The notes under the pieces: generated by a model | Databases searched by the model: none | The model's input: the letters and a program-made list of their open reading frames with translations, nothing else | What the model was told of the DNA's origin: nothing | In this document: in pieces, positions 47,033 to 56,028 of the stretch | Layout: each line of letters opens with the position of its first letter | How positions within the stretch are numbered: position 1 is the stretch's first letter | From: Niastella sp. | Lineage (GTDB): Bacteria > Bacteroidota > Bacteroidia > Chitinophagales > Chitinophagaceae | Direction: 5' to 3' | Length of the DNA: 64,000 nt | NCBI GenBank assembly: GCA_016710595.1 | Contig: JADJVM010000008.1 | Span: 620,001-684,000 of the forward strand | Position numbers and translations under genes: made by a program

Positions 47033-49774
47033 TTAATACGTTATCGTTATCCCTGCACCCAAACCCATGTCGCTATCTTCATGTGCTGATATTGAAATGT
47101 ATTTTGTGGCAATGTACCGCAAGCCTAACATATATTCTTTGTCGGTGTTTATCATCATGCTTGCCCTCAATCTTTTTGTAACTGGTATATCATCCCTGCC
47201 TAATTGAAAACGAAATTTTCCATCGCCGTCAACTCTTGCGTCTGCAACAAAGAGCATGGGCAATGTGTATGCAATACCTGCTACAACTGTTTTGCGATTG
47301 TCTTTATTACTTGTTTGCCCAAACCAATTTTTTGTTTCGCTGCCGAAAATATTTTTTGGTCCGCCTTCAACTTTATAGTGATAGTCAAAACCTACATACG
47401 GATATAGCCATTGCATTTTGCCTAAGTACCTGCCTATCATTGTTTCGCTTTCGTAGCCGTGCATATCGTGATAACCCAAATGCCACATGGTGCTTGCTTT
47501 CCATCTTGTGCCTGCTAACATTGCCATACCATCGCTGCCGTTACTTTCTATGCCAACCTTTGCCATGAAATGAAACATTCTATCGTCTGCAAATAATTTC
47601 CTTTGTGCCAATTTGGGGTTTGGTATTTCGGGATTGGCTGGCTGATTTTCATAAGTGAATACTCTGCCCATGCCACTCATCATGTGGTATAAAATGTGGC
47701 AATGAAAAAACCAATCGCCATAAACATTTGCAGCAAACTCAATGGTGTCTCTTTCCATTGGCATAATGTCTATAATATTTTTCAGGGGTGCATAATCGCC
47801 TTGCTCGTTGAGTAATCTAAAGTCGTGTCCGTGCAGGTGCATGGGATGCCTCATCATTGAATTGTTGTACAAAACAATTCTTACGTTTTCGCCTTTCTTA
47901 ATTAAAATCTTTTCGCTTTCAGAAACTACTTTGTTATCTAAACTCCACACATAGCGGTTCATGTTTCCTGTTAAATTAAATTTCAATTCTTTTACTGGTG
48001 CATTGGGAAGGTTTGTTTTTTCGGTTGCTTTAAGCATTGTATAATTCAATGTTACAAGGTCGGGTGTTTCGGCTTCCATGTTCATGCCCTGCATACTGTT
48101 GTTGTTTGGCATTTGCATAGAATGATTATGGTCGCCTGTGTTGATTTTATCTTTTATCTTTTTTGATGCTTCTTCGCCTGTTACTTCGGGATACATTACG
48201 GTGTTCATGTCCATAATCTGATTGCTCATTTGCATATCGCCCATTGAAGCAGGGTCAAGGTCGCCGTTCATTTTCATCATTTGGTTCATCATCTTCATAC
48301 CTGCAAAATATTTTAGCTTAGGTAATTTGGTGGCTGGCATTTTCATACCGCTGCCTAACCAAAGCGATGCAGATTTTGTACGGTCTTCGGGTGTTACTAA
48401 AAATTCGTAACTCATATTTTCGGGAATGGTTACAATAACATCGTAGGTTTCGGAAACTGCAATAATTAATCTGTCCACTTCTACAGGTTCTACATCGTTG
48501 CCATCGGTAGCAACAACAGTAATTTTTCCACCCGAATAGGTGAGCCAAAAATATGAGGATGCTCCGCCGTTTGCAATACGCAACCTTACTTTATCTCCTG
48601 CTTTAAATTGTGGTTGCTCGTTTTGGTTTTTACCATTAATTAAAAACTTATCGTAAAACACATCGCTAACATCCATTGCATTCATCCGTTTCCATTCGTT
48701 GGTGAGTTTTGTTTTTAAATGTCCTGTGCTTATTGCTTCGGCATAGCTTTGTGTTGTGCCTTTTTTTATTGCAAACCAATCGGTGGCATTGTGCAAACTG
48801 CGGTGTATTTCTTCGGGCTTCATATCTGCCCACTCACTTAAAACAACTGGCAGCGTTGGTATGTCTAACTCTTCTCTTTTATTCATTATGAACATTCCGT
48901 ACATACCAATTTGCTCCTGCAAACCTGTGTGGCTGTGATACCAATGTGTGCCGTGCTGTATGATTGGGAATTTGTACAAATGCGTTGTGTGTGGCATGAT
49001 GGGCATTTGCGTAAGGTTTGGCACACCATCGTATTGATTGGGCAAAAACAAGCCGTGCCAATGCAAAGATGTTTCTTCGTTTAGTTCGTTGTGTACATAA
49101 ATTTCGGCGGTGTCGCCTTCGGTAAAAGTGAGTGTAGGCATGGGAATTTGTCCGTTTACTGCAATGGCTCTTTTTGTTTTGCCTGAAAAATTTACCATTG
49201 TATCAGTAATGTATAAATCGTAACGGACTGTTTTTGGCGGCGTATTGTTTACGATTGTTTTTATTGATTGTGGCTTTTCTTTTGGCATATCCATATTGCC
49301 CATGTTATCCATCTTTGTTGATGTGTCTTTCATGGGCATTTGCATTTCATCAGTTTTTTTGTCTGCTGGTTGTGTTAGAGTTTTTGATTTTTCTTTTATC
49401 AATTTCATTCCGCACTTTGGGCAGTTGCCTTGTTTGCTGCTATGGATTTCGGGGTGCATTGGGCAAGTGTATGATACAGGCTGTGGCATATCCATAACCT
49501 TTGGCTTTGCAGTGTCTGCTTTTGTTTTTTCTACTTCTTGTTTTTTTACTTCGGGCTGTTTTACAACTGCTTTGGGTTTTTCTTTTATCAGTTTCATTCC
49601 ACACTTGGGGCAATTGCCTGGCTTTGTGCTATGGATTTCGGGGTGCATGGGGCAAGTATATGTTACTGGCTGCTGCTTTGTTTCTTTTTTATCCATGTCC
49701 ATACCTTTCATGTCCTGTGCTTGTGCAAGGGAAAAGGTGGAAAGGATAAATATTATTAATGTTACTTTTTTCAT
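47033..49774 (-). CDS. Multicopper oxidase with two heavy-metal-binding modules and a C-terminal CopB-like barrel
   Basis: A 913-residue exported copper oxidase of the CopA type. After the signal peptide come two near-identical Cys-rich modules (YTCPMHPEIHS...GNCPKCGMKL, about residues 39-62 and 102-125). The cupredoxin domains carry the copper sites SLHWHGLF, HWYHSH, HPMHLHGHDF and HCHILYHMMSGM. Met-rich stretches (MKMMNQMMKMNGDL) lie in between. The last 200 residues (GYESETMIGRYLGKMQWLYP, RLRASMMINTDKEYMLGLRY) resemble the CopB outer-membrane barrel, so oxidase and barrel are fused. Likely role: periplasmic Cu(I) oxidation and copper tolerance. Confidence 0.9.
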   Translation of the reverse strand: MKKVTLIIFILSTFSLAQAQDMKGMDMDKKETKQQPVTYTCPMHPEIHSTKPGNCPKCGMKLIKEKPKAVVKQPEVKKQEVEKTKADTAKPKVMDMPQPVSYTCPMHPEIHSSKQGNCPKCGMKLIKEKSKTLTQPADKKTDEMQMPMKDTSTKMDNMGNMDMPKEKPQSIKTIVNNTPPKTVRYDLYITDTMVNFSGKTKRAIAVNGQIPMPTLTFTEGDTAEIYVHNELNEETSLHWHGLFLPNQYDGVPNLTQMPIMPHTTHLYKFPIIQHGTHWYHSHTGLQEQIGMYGMFIMNKREELDIPTLPVVLSEWADMKPEEIHRSLHNATDWFAIKKGTTQSYAEAISTGHLKTKLTNEWKRMNAMDVSDVFYDKFLINGKNQNEQPQFKAGDKVRLRIANGGASSYFWLTYSGGKITVVATDGNDVEPVEVDRLIIAVSETYDVIVTIPENMSYEFLVTPEDRTKSASLWLGSGMKMPATKLPKLKYFAGMKMMNQMMKMNGDLDPASMGDMQMSNQIMDMNTVMYPEVTGEEASKKIKDKINTGDHNHSMQMPNNNSMQGMNMEAETPDLVTLNYTMLKATEKTNLPNAPVKELKFNLTGNMNRYVWSLDNKVVSESEKILIKKGENVRIVLYNNSMMRHPMHLHGHDFRLLNEQGDYAPLKNIIDIMPMERDTIEFAANVYGDWFFHCHILYHMMSGMGRVFTYENQPANPEIPNPKLAQRKLFADDRMFHFMAKVGIESNGSDGMAMLAGTRWKASTMWHLGYHDMHGYESETMIGRYLGKMQWLYPYVGFDYHYKVEGGPKNIFGSETKNWFGQTSNKDNRKTVVAGIAYTLPMLFVADARVDGDGKFRFQLGRDDIPVTKRLRASMMINTDKEYMLGLRYIATKYISISAHEDSDMGLGAGITITY

Positions 49775-49867
49775 TACTGAATATTTTTATTTGCAGCAAT
49801 CTTTTTTACGAATAAAGATTGCTTTGAAAATGCTGATTAATATTTGCTTTACTTTTTGCATGGCTTT

Positions 49868-50332
49868 TTAATTAACTGCTGAAAGGCTGTCGGCTGTATT
49901 ATTGAACCAATTTAGTAGCAAGTTTTTTTCTTCTTTTGTAAGCGTTGCTTTTGAGTGCATTAATTTATAAGATGATAAAGGCATTTCATTGTCTTTAATT
50001 TGATTTGCAATTTCTTTCAACTTGCTTATTTGCTTTCGGCTGCTACAATTGGCGAACTCACTAAAATTTATTTTTTCTTTTCCATTAGTTACATGCCTTG
50101 CCATCATCCATGCCATTGGTTGAATATTTGAATACCACGGATAATTTGTGTTGTTGCTGTGGCAATCATAACAGGCATTTTGTAAAATGGTTTGCAGATT
50201 ACTCGGCACTACATAGACTTTTGTAAAATCGGTTGGCAATACCTGCCCACTTTTGTTGTGGGCAGGTTGTATAAATTGAATGGCAATAAATACAATGCCG
50301 ATAAACAATACTATTTTTTTGATTGGCTTCAT
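49868..50332 (-). CDS. Haem-binding domain protein (cytochrome-like, single CxxCH)
   Basis: Start placed at 50332 (MKPIKKIVLFIGIVFIAIQF), a membrane anchor or uncleaved signal. About 154 residues with one c-type haem site CYDCH and the following NNTNYPWYSNIQPMAWMMAR, typical of the Haem_bd family of Bacteroidota. KDNEMPLSSYKLMHSKATLT is a conserved tail. It starts two bases after the DUF3347 gene and probably serves electron transfer or redox steps beside the copper oxidase. Confidence 0.85.
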   Translation of the reverse strand: MKPIKKIVLFIGIVFIAIQFIQPAHNKSGQVLPTDFTKVYVVPSNLQTILQNACYDCHSNNTNYPWYSNIQPMAWMMARHVTNGKEKINFSEFANCSSRKQISKLKEIANQIKDNEMPLSSYKLMHSKATLTKEEKNLLLNWFNNTADSLSAVN

Positions 50333-50334
50333 GC

Positions 50335-50934
50335 TTACTGTATTGTTTCTTTTACAGAGCCGCAAGTAGCCATTGCTTTACCGAAATATGGATTTTTAAT
50401 TTCTTTCATTTCGCTAATCCATACTGCACCTTTGCCATCGTTTGCCATTGGGCAAAAATCTTTGTACAGAGTTTGTCCGCCGTTGCCAAAGGTTTTTATG
50501 AGGTCTGTAATGTCTTTGCTTAACATTACAAAGTGTTCTCTTTGATGGTCTAACTTCCCTGCATTTGCTCCAATGTGTTCAGCATTTTCTTTCAGGTCAT
50601 CTGCAATGTCCATGTAGCTTTTCATTTGTGCTGCTGAAATGCTTTTCATATCAACAGTTGCCAATGTTGCAACGATTGCATTACCTGCTGTGGCTGCTTC
50701 TTTTCCATTGTCTTTTGTAAGTGCATTTTTTAATTGCAGATATGATGCAAGTATTTCTTTTACAGGAAATGTTGCTGTAGTTGGTGTAACGGTTGTATCA
50801 GCAACTTTTTGTACTGCACTTGTTACAGGTGTGTCGTTCTTTACTTCTGTTTGTTTGGTATCGGTTGCATTGTTATTGTTGCATGATGTTAAACTGGCTG
50901 TTGCAATTGCAATGCTTAAAATTAAGTTTGTCAT
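50335..50934 (-). CDS. DUF3347-type lipoprotein associated with copper systems
   Basis: A 199-residue protein with a lipoprotein signal (MTNLILSIAIATASLTSCNN) and a Thr/Val-rich linker. The DUF3347 four-helix domain follows (about 60-190), with ILASYLQLKNALTKDNGKEA, HIGANAGKLDHQREHFVMLS and DFCPMANDGKGAVWISEMKE. This domain is commonly found with CusB/copper efflux parts, and the Cys/His/Met residues could bind metal. It lies between the His-rich protein and the haem-binding protein. Confidence 0.85.
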   Translation of the reverse strand: MTNLILSIAIATASLTSCNNNNATDTKQTEVKNDTPVTSAVQKVADTTVTPTTATFPVKEILASYLQLKNALTKDNGKEAATAGNAIVATLATVDMKSISAAQMKSYMDIADDLKENAEHIGANAGKLDHQREHFVMLSKDITDLIKTFGNGGQTLYKDFCPMANDGKGAVWISEMKEIKNPYFGKAMATCGSVKETIQ

Positions 50935-51008
50935 TTTTGAAAATATTTAATGTATAATAAAAAAGTTAAAGGCACGACAAAGCCGTGCATAAATTCTTAT
51001 ACATTAAA

Positions 51009-51458
51009 TCATATCTGAAAACTCTGGATTGCTATGCGTATGTCGGGGATTGGGGGATGATGCCCACGAACATAGTATTTGTTAGAAGTGCTAACCTGTG
51101 AAGGATAGGAAATATTTATAGTGTAGTAAGCAGGTATAAAAGCGGTAGCAAATGTTGGGCTTATAAGTTTGGCAAATTGCGGAACTGCTTTGTCTGTTTG
51201 AAATATTTTTAAAACTTTGTCATTACAGCAATCATCTTTTTTGTCATTGTCTTTATGCTTATGTTCGGCTTCTTCGTGATGGTGCTTCTTGCCGTCTTTA
51301 TGAGTGTGAACTGCAACGGCTGTTTCTTCTTCTTCGTGATGGTGTGAATTAAAACCCATGTCTACACCAACGGCACAAGCAAAACCGATAAACATATTCA
51401 GACTGAATATGATTAGCAGAAAAGCCGCTTTAAATTGTATGTGTAGTTTTTGTTTCAC
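51009..51458 (-). CDS. His-rich metal-related exported protein
   Basis: A 149-residue protein with an N-terminal hydrophobic signal (AAFLLIIFSLNMFIGFACAV). A long His/Asp/Glu/Lys-rich segment (HHHEEEETAVAVHTHKDGKK and on), DDCCND and a closing HHPPIPDI stretch follow. The DCC and PP features resemble the small HYC_CC_PP-type proteins found beside Bacteroidota copper genes. It probably binds or buffers metal and is the first gene of the copper group 51458-47033. Confidence 0.7.
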   Translation of the reverse strand: MKQKLHIQFKAAFLLIIFSLNMFIGFACAVGVDMGFNSHHHEEEETAVAVHTHKDGKKHHHEEAEHKHKDNDKKDDCCNDKVLKIFQTDKAVPQFAKLISPTFATAFIPAYYTINISYPSQVSTSNKYYVRGHHPPIPDIRIAIQSFQI

Positions 51459-51661
51459 TTGTGCAAACTTACGATAAATATTTTTGAAGGGTTTGTTAAG
51501 CTAATTGGTTTACTGATAAGCCCAAAATGACGAATAGGGGGCGAAGCCCCTTATTTTTCATTTGGGCTTTTTTTTCTGTGTCCGCCGTGGGGTGGTTGTA
51601 AATATGTAGAAAGGTTGTGGTATCTGTCGCACCGAAAGCTGTTTGCCGTGTGTTGGCAATT

Positions 51662-51720
51662 GCAGCTCTTTTGCAAGGTTGGCTTCTGTGCGGTGGCTTT
51701 GTGTGCCTTGCAAATGTGCT
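51662..51720. repeat. Short structured repeat, copy 3
   Basis: TTTGCAAGG (51670-51678) pairs with CCTTGCAAA (51706-51714) around GTTGGCTTCTGTGCGGTGG. It lies in the noncoding stretch 51459-51796, upstream of the His-rich gene, where no gene is visible. Confidence 0.6.
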
Positions 51721-51810
51721 GCAATGTGCGGTGGGTAGTTAGGGACTTTGCATTGAATGTCTTGGAAGTTTGAGGGGAACGGAATTTTCAAATAGGGTTG
51801 CGTACAACGT

Positions 51811-53471
51811 CAGTTCGTCTAAAAACTACCGTTTCTTAATCAAATATAATTGAATTTAACGCAGTTGTTTGCTGATGTGTAATTAATTTTCAGCAGGTGA
51901 TTTATTAAATTATCAGGTTTTAAAAAGGCTCTTATTGACTTTAATAAGGCTGTTTCAGTGAAAATAACAGCACAAGTTCTTTCAGGAACTTTTGGAAGCT
52001 GTTTTTATCTATTATGTTCATTAACCTGCGCAGGTTATAGGCTACAAACATCAGCCCTACATCGGCACTGGCACGCTTTATCCCTTTTTTGTTGTAATGT
52101 AATAAAAGCCCCACTGCCGTTTTATAATGCCGTATGGATGTTCTACAATAGCCTGCCTTTTCTTGTAAGTCTTAGTATTGGCTTCAATATTTTTTTTGTT
52201 CTGCTCAATATAGGGTTGGTATTCGCTGCGTTCCAGCAATCTTCCTTTTTTATTTTTAGTGCATAACGCTAATGCCGGGCAGGTAGCACAGCTTTTGGTT
52301 TTATAATGTTTTACAAAATAGATATATCGCTGTTTACTTTTTTTGATACCAGTTGCCGTTAGTGGTTAAAGTTTGTTGTTGCGGACAAGTATAGCAATCT
52401 TGTTGTTGGTTGTAAATAAATTGATCAAAGTTGTATCGTTCATCAGGTGCAAAGGAGGCAACGCCTGGTATGGCAACCATAATGTTTACGCCCATTTCAA
52501 CTGCTTTTTTGATTTCACTTCCGGTATGGTAGCCTTTATCGTAAAGGGCTGTAAAATCAGTTGTGTTTAAAATAATTTTAGTACGACGCAGCATAGCACT
52601 CATTGCTTTGCTGTCGTTTTCATTGGTTACTTTATAATCAATAGGCAGGTTGTGTTTTTCATCTACCACGGTTTGTACATTGTATGCTACTTCGGTAATA
52701 TTGTTGCGGGTAATCATTTGCTTAGCTGTCGGGATCGGTGGTGGATATTTGTGTGTCGCCGTTTTGCTGCAACTGGTTGCTTAGGTTGTTGTAAAAATCT
52801 TTACGGTTGTTTTGTTTATTTATTTCGGTTTCAATTATTTTTTTGTTATCCTCATCAGCAACTTCAAGTGCTTTATTGTATTCGTTTAGTTTGTTCTCAA
52901 TATAAACGAGGTGCTGTTCAATTTAGATTCATTAAAATTATTTTTCTTACTGTTCTGGGCTCTTAGTTTGGTACTATCACCTGCAATAAGTTTACCTCCA
53001 ATTAAATTAAATTGTGCAGCAATGGAAACGGTGTGCCGAAACACCTGGCGTATGGCTTTTGATTATCTCTTCTGAAATTGGAGATGGTGTTATGGTCTGG
53101 AGCAAGTTGCTTCATCAGCCACATCACTTTACATTGCGATGGCATTCTTTTTCCAGCACTCTTGATGAGCGAATACTATTCAGATAACCGTAAACAAAAA
53201 GCTTTAATAAATCTTTTGGATTGTAGGCCTACCTTGCCTTCGGTGGCATTTTTGTTACAAATTTAAAATTGGCCAGGTTGATGCTTTCTGCAAACAAATC
53301 AATAATACGAACCTCGTTATCTGCACTAATAATCTCATCTAAAGATTGGGGAAAAAGAACGCTTTGTTCTCTGTTTTTTCCTTGTATGTATTGCATATAT
53401 AAATTTATGAAACATACTATTTTTATAATGCAAAAGTTATTAAGGGGTGTGAATAGTTTTTAGACAGTTTG
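51811..53471 (-). mobile_element. IS1182-family insertion sequence, copy 2 (decayed)
   Basis: A 1661-bp near copy of the element at 19906 with the same inverted ends (CAGTTCGTCTAAAAACTA left; CAAACTGTCTAAAAACTA right complement). A clean 4-bp ACGT duplication lies at 51807-51810 and 53472-53475. It is inserted at the same arm position as copy 1. Confidence 0.9.
51840..53396 (-). pseudogene. IS1182-family transposase, multiply frameshifted
   Basis: Only fragments stay open, the longest at 52334-52717 (middle of the protein, TALYDKGYHTGSE). Compared with copy 1 it lacks single bases in several short runs (near 52923, 53058, 53128 and 52090) and has small substitutions near 52720 and 53229. It is intact at the two T-runs where copy 1 is broken, so the two copies complement each other. 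Confidence 0.85.
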
Positions 53472-53684
53472 ACGTTCGAGGCTTTGTGCAGTTGGGGAAT
53501 TGACCAACTGTCCGCCCGGAACTGAAGCTAAATTTATAACTAAAAGCCGAAGTTTAGAACTACTGCCCGGCAGAATTCCGTCCGCCGAAACCAAAGCTTG
53601 GATATGCACTGCCGATGATTGCTTCAACGTCGAGCCCCAATTGCACAAAACCTTTTGTTGCCAGCATGTGCTTTGTAGTATGCT

Positions 53685-54347
53685 CTAAACAATGGTCTTA
53701 TTCAAATGCTTGTCGATGAACTTTACAACCTTACCCATGAATGTTTTATAACCGTTTACAGTCAATTCAGTTATTTGTTGATTCTTGTCTTCATGTATAA
53801 TGTCATGCCTTCTTCGTAGAATTTCGTTCAATTTTTCTATGTCAAATTTTGCAGTTGCAAAAATGTCTTTTCCATCTATTTGTTTAAAGAGCTTTTTTAA
53901 TTCAGTCAATCCTGTAGCTCCAAGTGGAAACTTGGTTTCAAATTTTAAATCTGGATGAATTACATTACTATCATTGCACCAATCGCTTAACAAAGTAATT
54001 AAACTATTTATTTCGGTTTGTTTAGCCGAATTGTAGTGGGATGGGTCTTGCAGTCTTATGTGGATTGGTCTACCAGTTGTCTCTAATTTAATTGAATTTA
54101 GCCTGAAGTGCAACGGGATATTTTGATTGAGTTTATTTGTCTGCTTTAATTTGTACTCAAACTCTTTAAGAACACCTTCAATATACACTTGAAAGCGAGT
54201 CACAAGAGTAACAATACTAAGCTTAAGGAATAAATTTCTGTTATCCTGGTTGCCTTTTGTGTCTTGTTCCCTTGCAAACTTAACGAGGGTTGTAATATTT
54301 TTCTGTGCGGCAAAAAAATCATCAGTCGCCGTAAAGTTATATGGCAT
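53685..54347 (-). CDS. HEPN-domain (MAE_28990-like) protein paired with DUF262
   Basis: A 220-residue helical protein. Near the C-terminus, EILRRRHDIIHEDKNQQ holds the Rx4-6H motif that marks HEPN ribonucleases. The N-terminal helices (FFAAQKNITTLVKFAREQDT, FLKLSIVTLVTRFQVYIEGV) fit the MAE_28990/MAE_18760 HEPN group. Its start overlaps the DUF262 gene by 11 bases, so the two are coupled. HEPN proteins often cleave RNA in toxin-antitoxin or antiphage systems; that role is expected from the family, not proven here. Confidence 0.75.
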   Translation of the reverse strand: MPYNFTATDDFFAAQKNITTLVKFAREQDTKGNQDNRNLFLKLSIVTLVTRFQVYIEGVLKEFEYKLKQTNKLNQNIPLHFRLNSIKLETTGRPIHIRLQDPSHYNSAKQTEINSLITLLSDWCNDSNVIHPDLKFETKFPLGATGLTELKKLFKQIDGKDIFATAKFDIEKLNEILRRRHDIIHEDKNQQITELTVNGYKTFMGKVVKFIDKHLNKTIV

Positions 54348-55437
54348 CTTCGAGAGTCTTTAACCAATAATTTATTCTAAAGTTTACAACGTCCTTATCG
54401 GAAGTGTTTTGCGATATTGAGATTCTAAATTCGTCATTTGACAAAAGATGTTCCTTCAACAAGTCTTTTATAACTTTCTTATTTTCCTTTAATTTTTCAA
54501 TATCATATTTCTGAAAGCTTAGTAAAATAAACTCAGCTATCGACTTATTAAACCTCTTAATTTTTGCATTTTGGTCTTTAAAAGCCTGGTCGAGTCCAAA
54601 TACGGCAATTACTTTGTTTATTGTTTCTCCCAATTCGGTAAGCTTATTTTCAGCATCTTCTTTAGTCATTTTTCGAGTGCTGTCCATATAATCATTAATG
54701 AAATTTACCATTCTGCCATTATAAGATTCAATATGGTATTCTCCTTCATCATTTAATTCAAGTTTTTCATTTAAGGCAAATACCCTCATTATCAATTCGA
54801 CATCCAAAAATCTAGGGTGTGGTCTTTTTAAGTTCAAGAGTTTTTGAAAGTCTTTATTCTCTTTTGAAAATATCCTTGCAATATCATTCAAATGCCCTCT
54901 GTATAAACAATTCCTTAGCTCTTGATAATTTAGTGAAACTGAACCTTTGTTTAGCCTCATGAATATATCATACTTAATATCTGGGTGGCTGTCTTTTTTT
55001 ATGACGTTAACCCTAAATAAACCGTCATTAAGTAATGACTTAGATTTTGGGGGTAAATCTTTATACTTTAAGTCTATGAGTTCCTTAATAATTTCTAATC
55101 CTTGAAGTTTATATTCGTTTTGATGGAAATGAAGTAAAGAGTTAAGTCTTTGAAGTCCATCAATCACCAACCATCTGCCGCTTTCTTCTTCGGCAAAATA
55201 AAGAGGTGGAATTGGGACATTCATTATAACACTTTCAATTAATTGAGAAGCCCTATCATCTTTCCAAATGAAATTTCGCTGAAATGGCACTTCTAGAATT
55301 ATTTTTGGGATGTCACCAGTCATGTAGTCAACCAGTGTTTGTACAGAAAAGTCGTAAGATGCGGTATTGAGATACCTTTTTTCTTTTGGTATTTCAACAC
55401 CAAGTTTATCATCTGAACTTTCTAATTGGTCTGCCAT
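54337..55437 (-). CDS. DUF262 (ParB-like, GmrSD N-terminal type) protein
   Basis: A 366-residue protein with an N-terminal DUF262 domain. Landmarks are KIILEVPFQRNFIWKDDRAS, ESVIMNVPIPPLYFAEEE and the signature VIDGLQRLNSLLHF (family D-G-Q-Q-R with Leu here). FMRLNKGSVSLNYQELRN is also conserved. DUF262 is the nucleotide-hydrolysing half of GmrSD-type modified-DNA restriction and occurs in many two-gene defence modules. The usual DUF1524 HNH half is absent; a HEPN gene follows instead. Confidence 0.85.
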   Translation of the reverse strand: MADQLESSDDKLGVEIPKEKRYLNTASYDFSVQTLVDYMTGDIPKIILEVPFQRNFIWKDDRASQLIESVIMNVPIPPLYFAEEESGRWLVIDGLQRLNSLLHFHQNEYKLQGLEIIKELIDLKYKDLPPKSKSLLNDGLFRVNVIKKDSHPDIKYDIFMRLNKGSVSLNYQELRNCLYRGHLNDIARIFSKENKDFQKLLNLKRPHPRFLDVELIMRVFALNEKLELNDEGEYHIESYNGRMVNFINDYMDSTRKMTKEDAENKLTELGETINKVIAVFGLDQAFKDQNAKIKRFNKSIAEFILLSFQKYDIEKLKENKKVIKDLLKEHLLSNDEFRISISQNTSDKDVVNFRINYWLKTLEDAI

Positions 55438-55488
55438 TTTAGTTTGTTTTTAAATTATTTTAAATAAACGAATGTTCAATTTAGCATT

Positions 55489-55935
55489 GCTGGCAACGTT
55501 CGAGTATTTGCGAAGGCAGGGAATTCATTGATTGTCCAGCCCGGTACAAATGCCCAATCGAAAAACTGAAGTTGAAGTTATGACCTAAAGCTGAATATTG
55601 AACGTCAAGCCCGAACCGCTGCTGATGCTTGCACATAGCTGACGTTACATTGTCAAGCCCTGCTTTTGCAAATACTTTTGTTGTACTAAACCCCTATCGG
55701 GGTAGCCAACAGCATTAGTTTTGTCAACTTGTCGTATATTTTTTATCTTCACATTTCTACACTGAAACCCAAGCTACACCTGCATAAGTGTAGTTTTTAA
55801 AAACGATAACTCCATATATATAAGTAAGGCAGTTTGTCAGCCATCTTTTAGCACCCCGATATTGGTTTCGTACAACATCGGTCTCATGTCTTGCCCTGCG
55901 GGCAACACGAAACCTTAGTTATTGTAAGCATACCC
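55489..55935 (-). repeat. attC-like palindromic site 10, split by a miniature element
   Basis: GCTGGCAACG and GAGTATTTGCGAAGGCAGGG pair with CCCTGCTTTTGCAAATAC and TTTTGTTG at 55683. The arm resumes at 55925 with TAAGCATACC. It sits between the M43 peptidase cassette and the DUF262 start. Confidence 0.75.
55684..55924 (+). mobile_element. Miniature IS91-like element D (241 bp)
   Basis: Same sequence, ends and orientation as element A, inserted after GTTG of palindrome 10. Confidence 0.88.
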
Positions 55936-56028
55936 TTTCATTTATTTTGCATAAAATATGGGCTGAAATTTTAAACTACAGCCTATATTGAAAATGATTA
56001 TGAAATAAAAACGCTGTCAATAAAATTG

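Larger units (their letters stand above)
51797..53665 (-). repeat. attC-like palindromic site 9, split by IS1182 copy 2
   Basis: The left outer arm TGCGTACAACGT stops at 51810. After the IS, GAGGCTTTGTGCAGTTGGGG pairs with CCCCAATTGCACAAAACC and TTTTGTTGCC near 53657. The stem sequence is again site-specific while complementary. It closes the DUF262/HEPN cassette. Confidence 0.72.

Noticed and set aside
49245..49871. Long plus-strand frames opposite the copper oxidase
   Set aside because: Antisense shadows of a well-supported gene; Phe/Cys/Ser-rich composition without motifs.
51535..51562. GGGGCGAAGCCCC hairpin followed by T-rich sequence as a terminator
   Set aside because: No plus-strand gene ends upstream of it, and on the minus strand no T-run follows; it lies upstream of the His-rich gene start.
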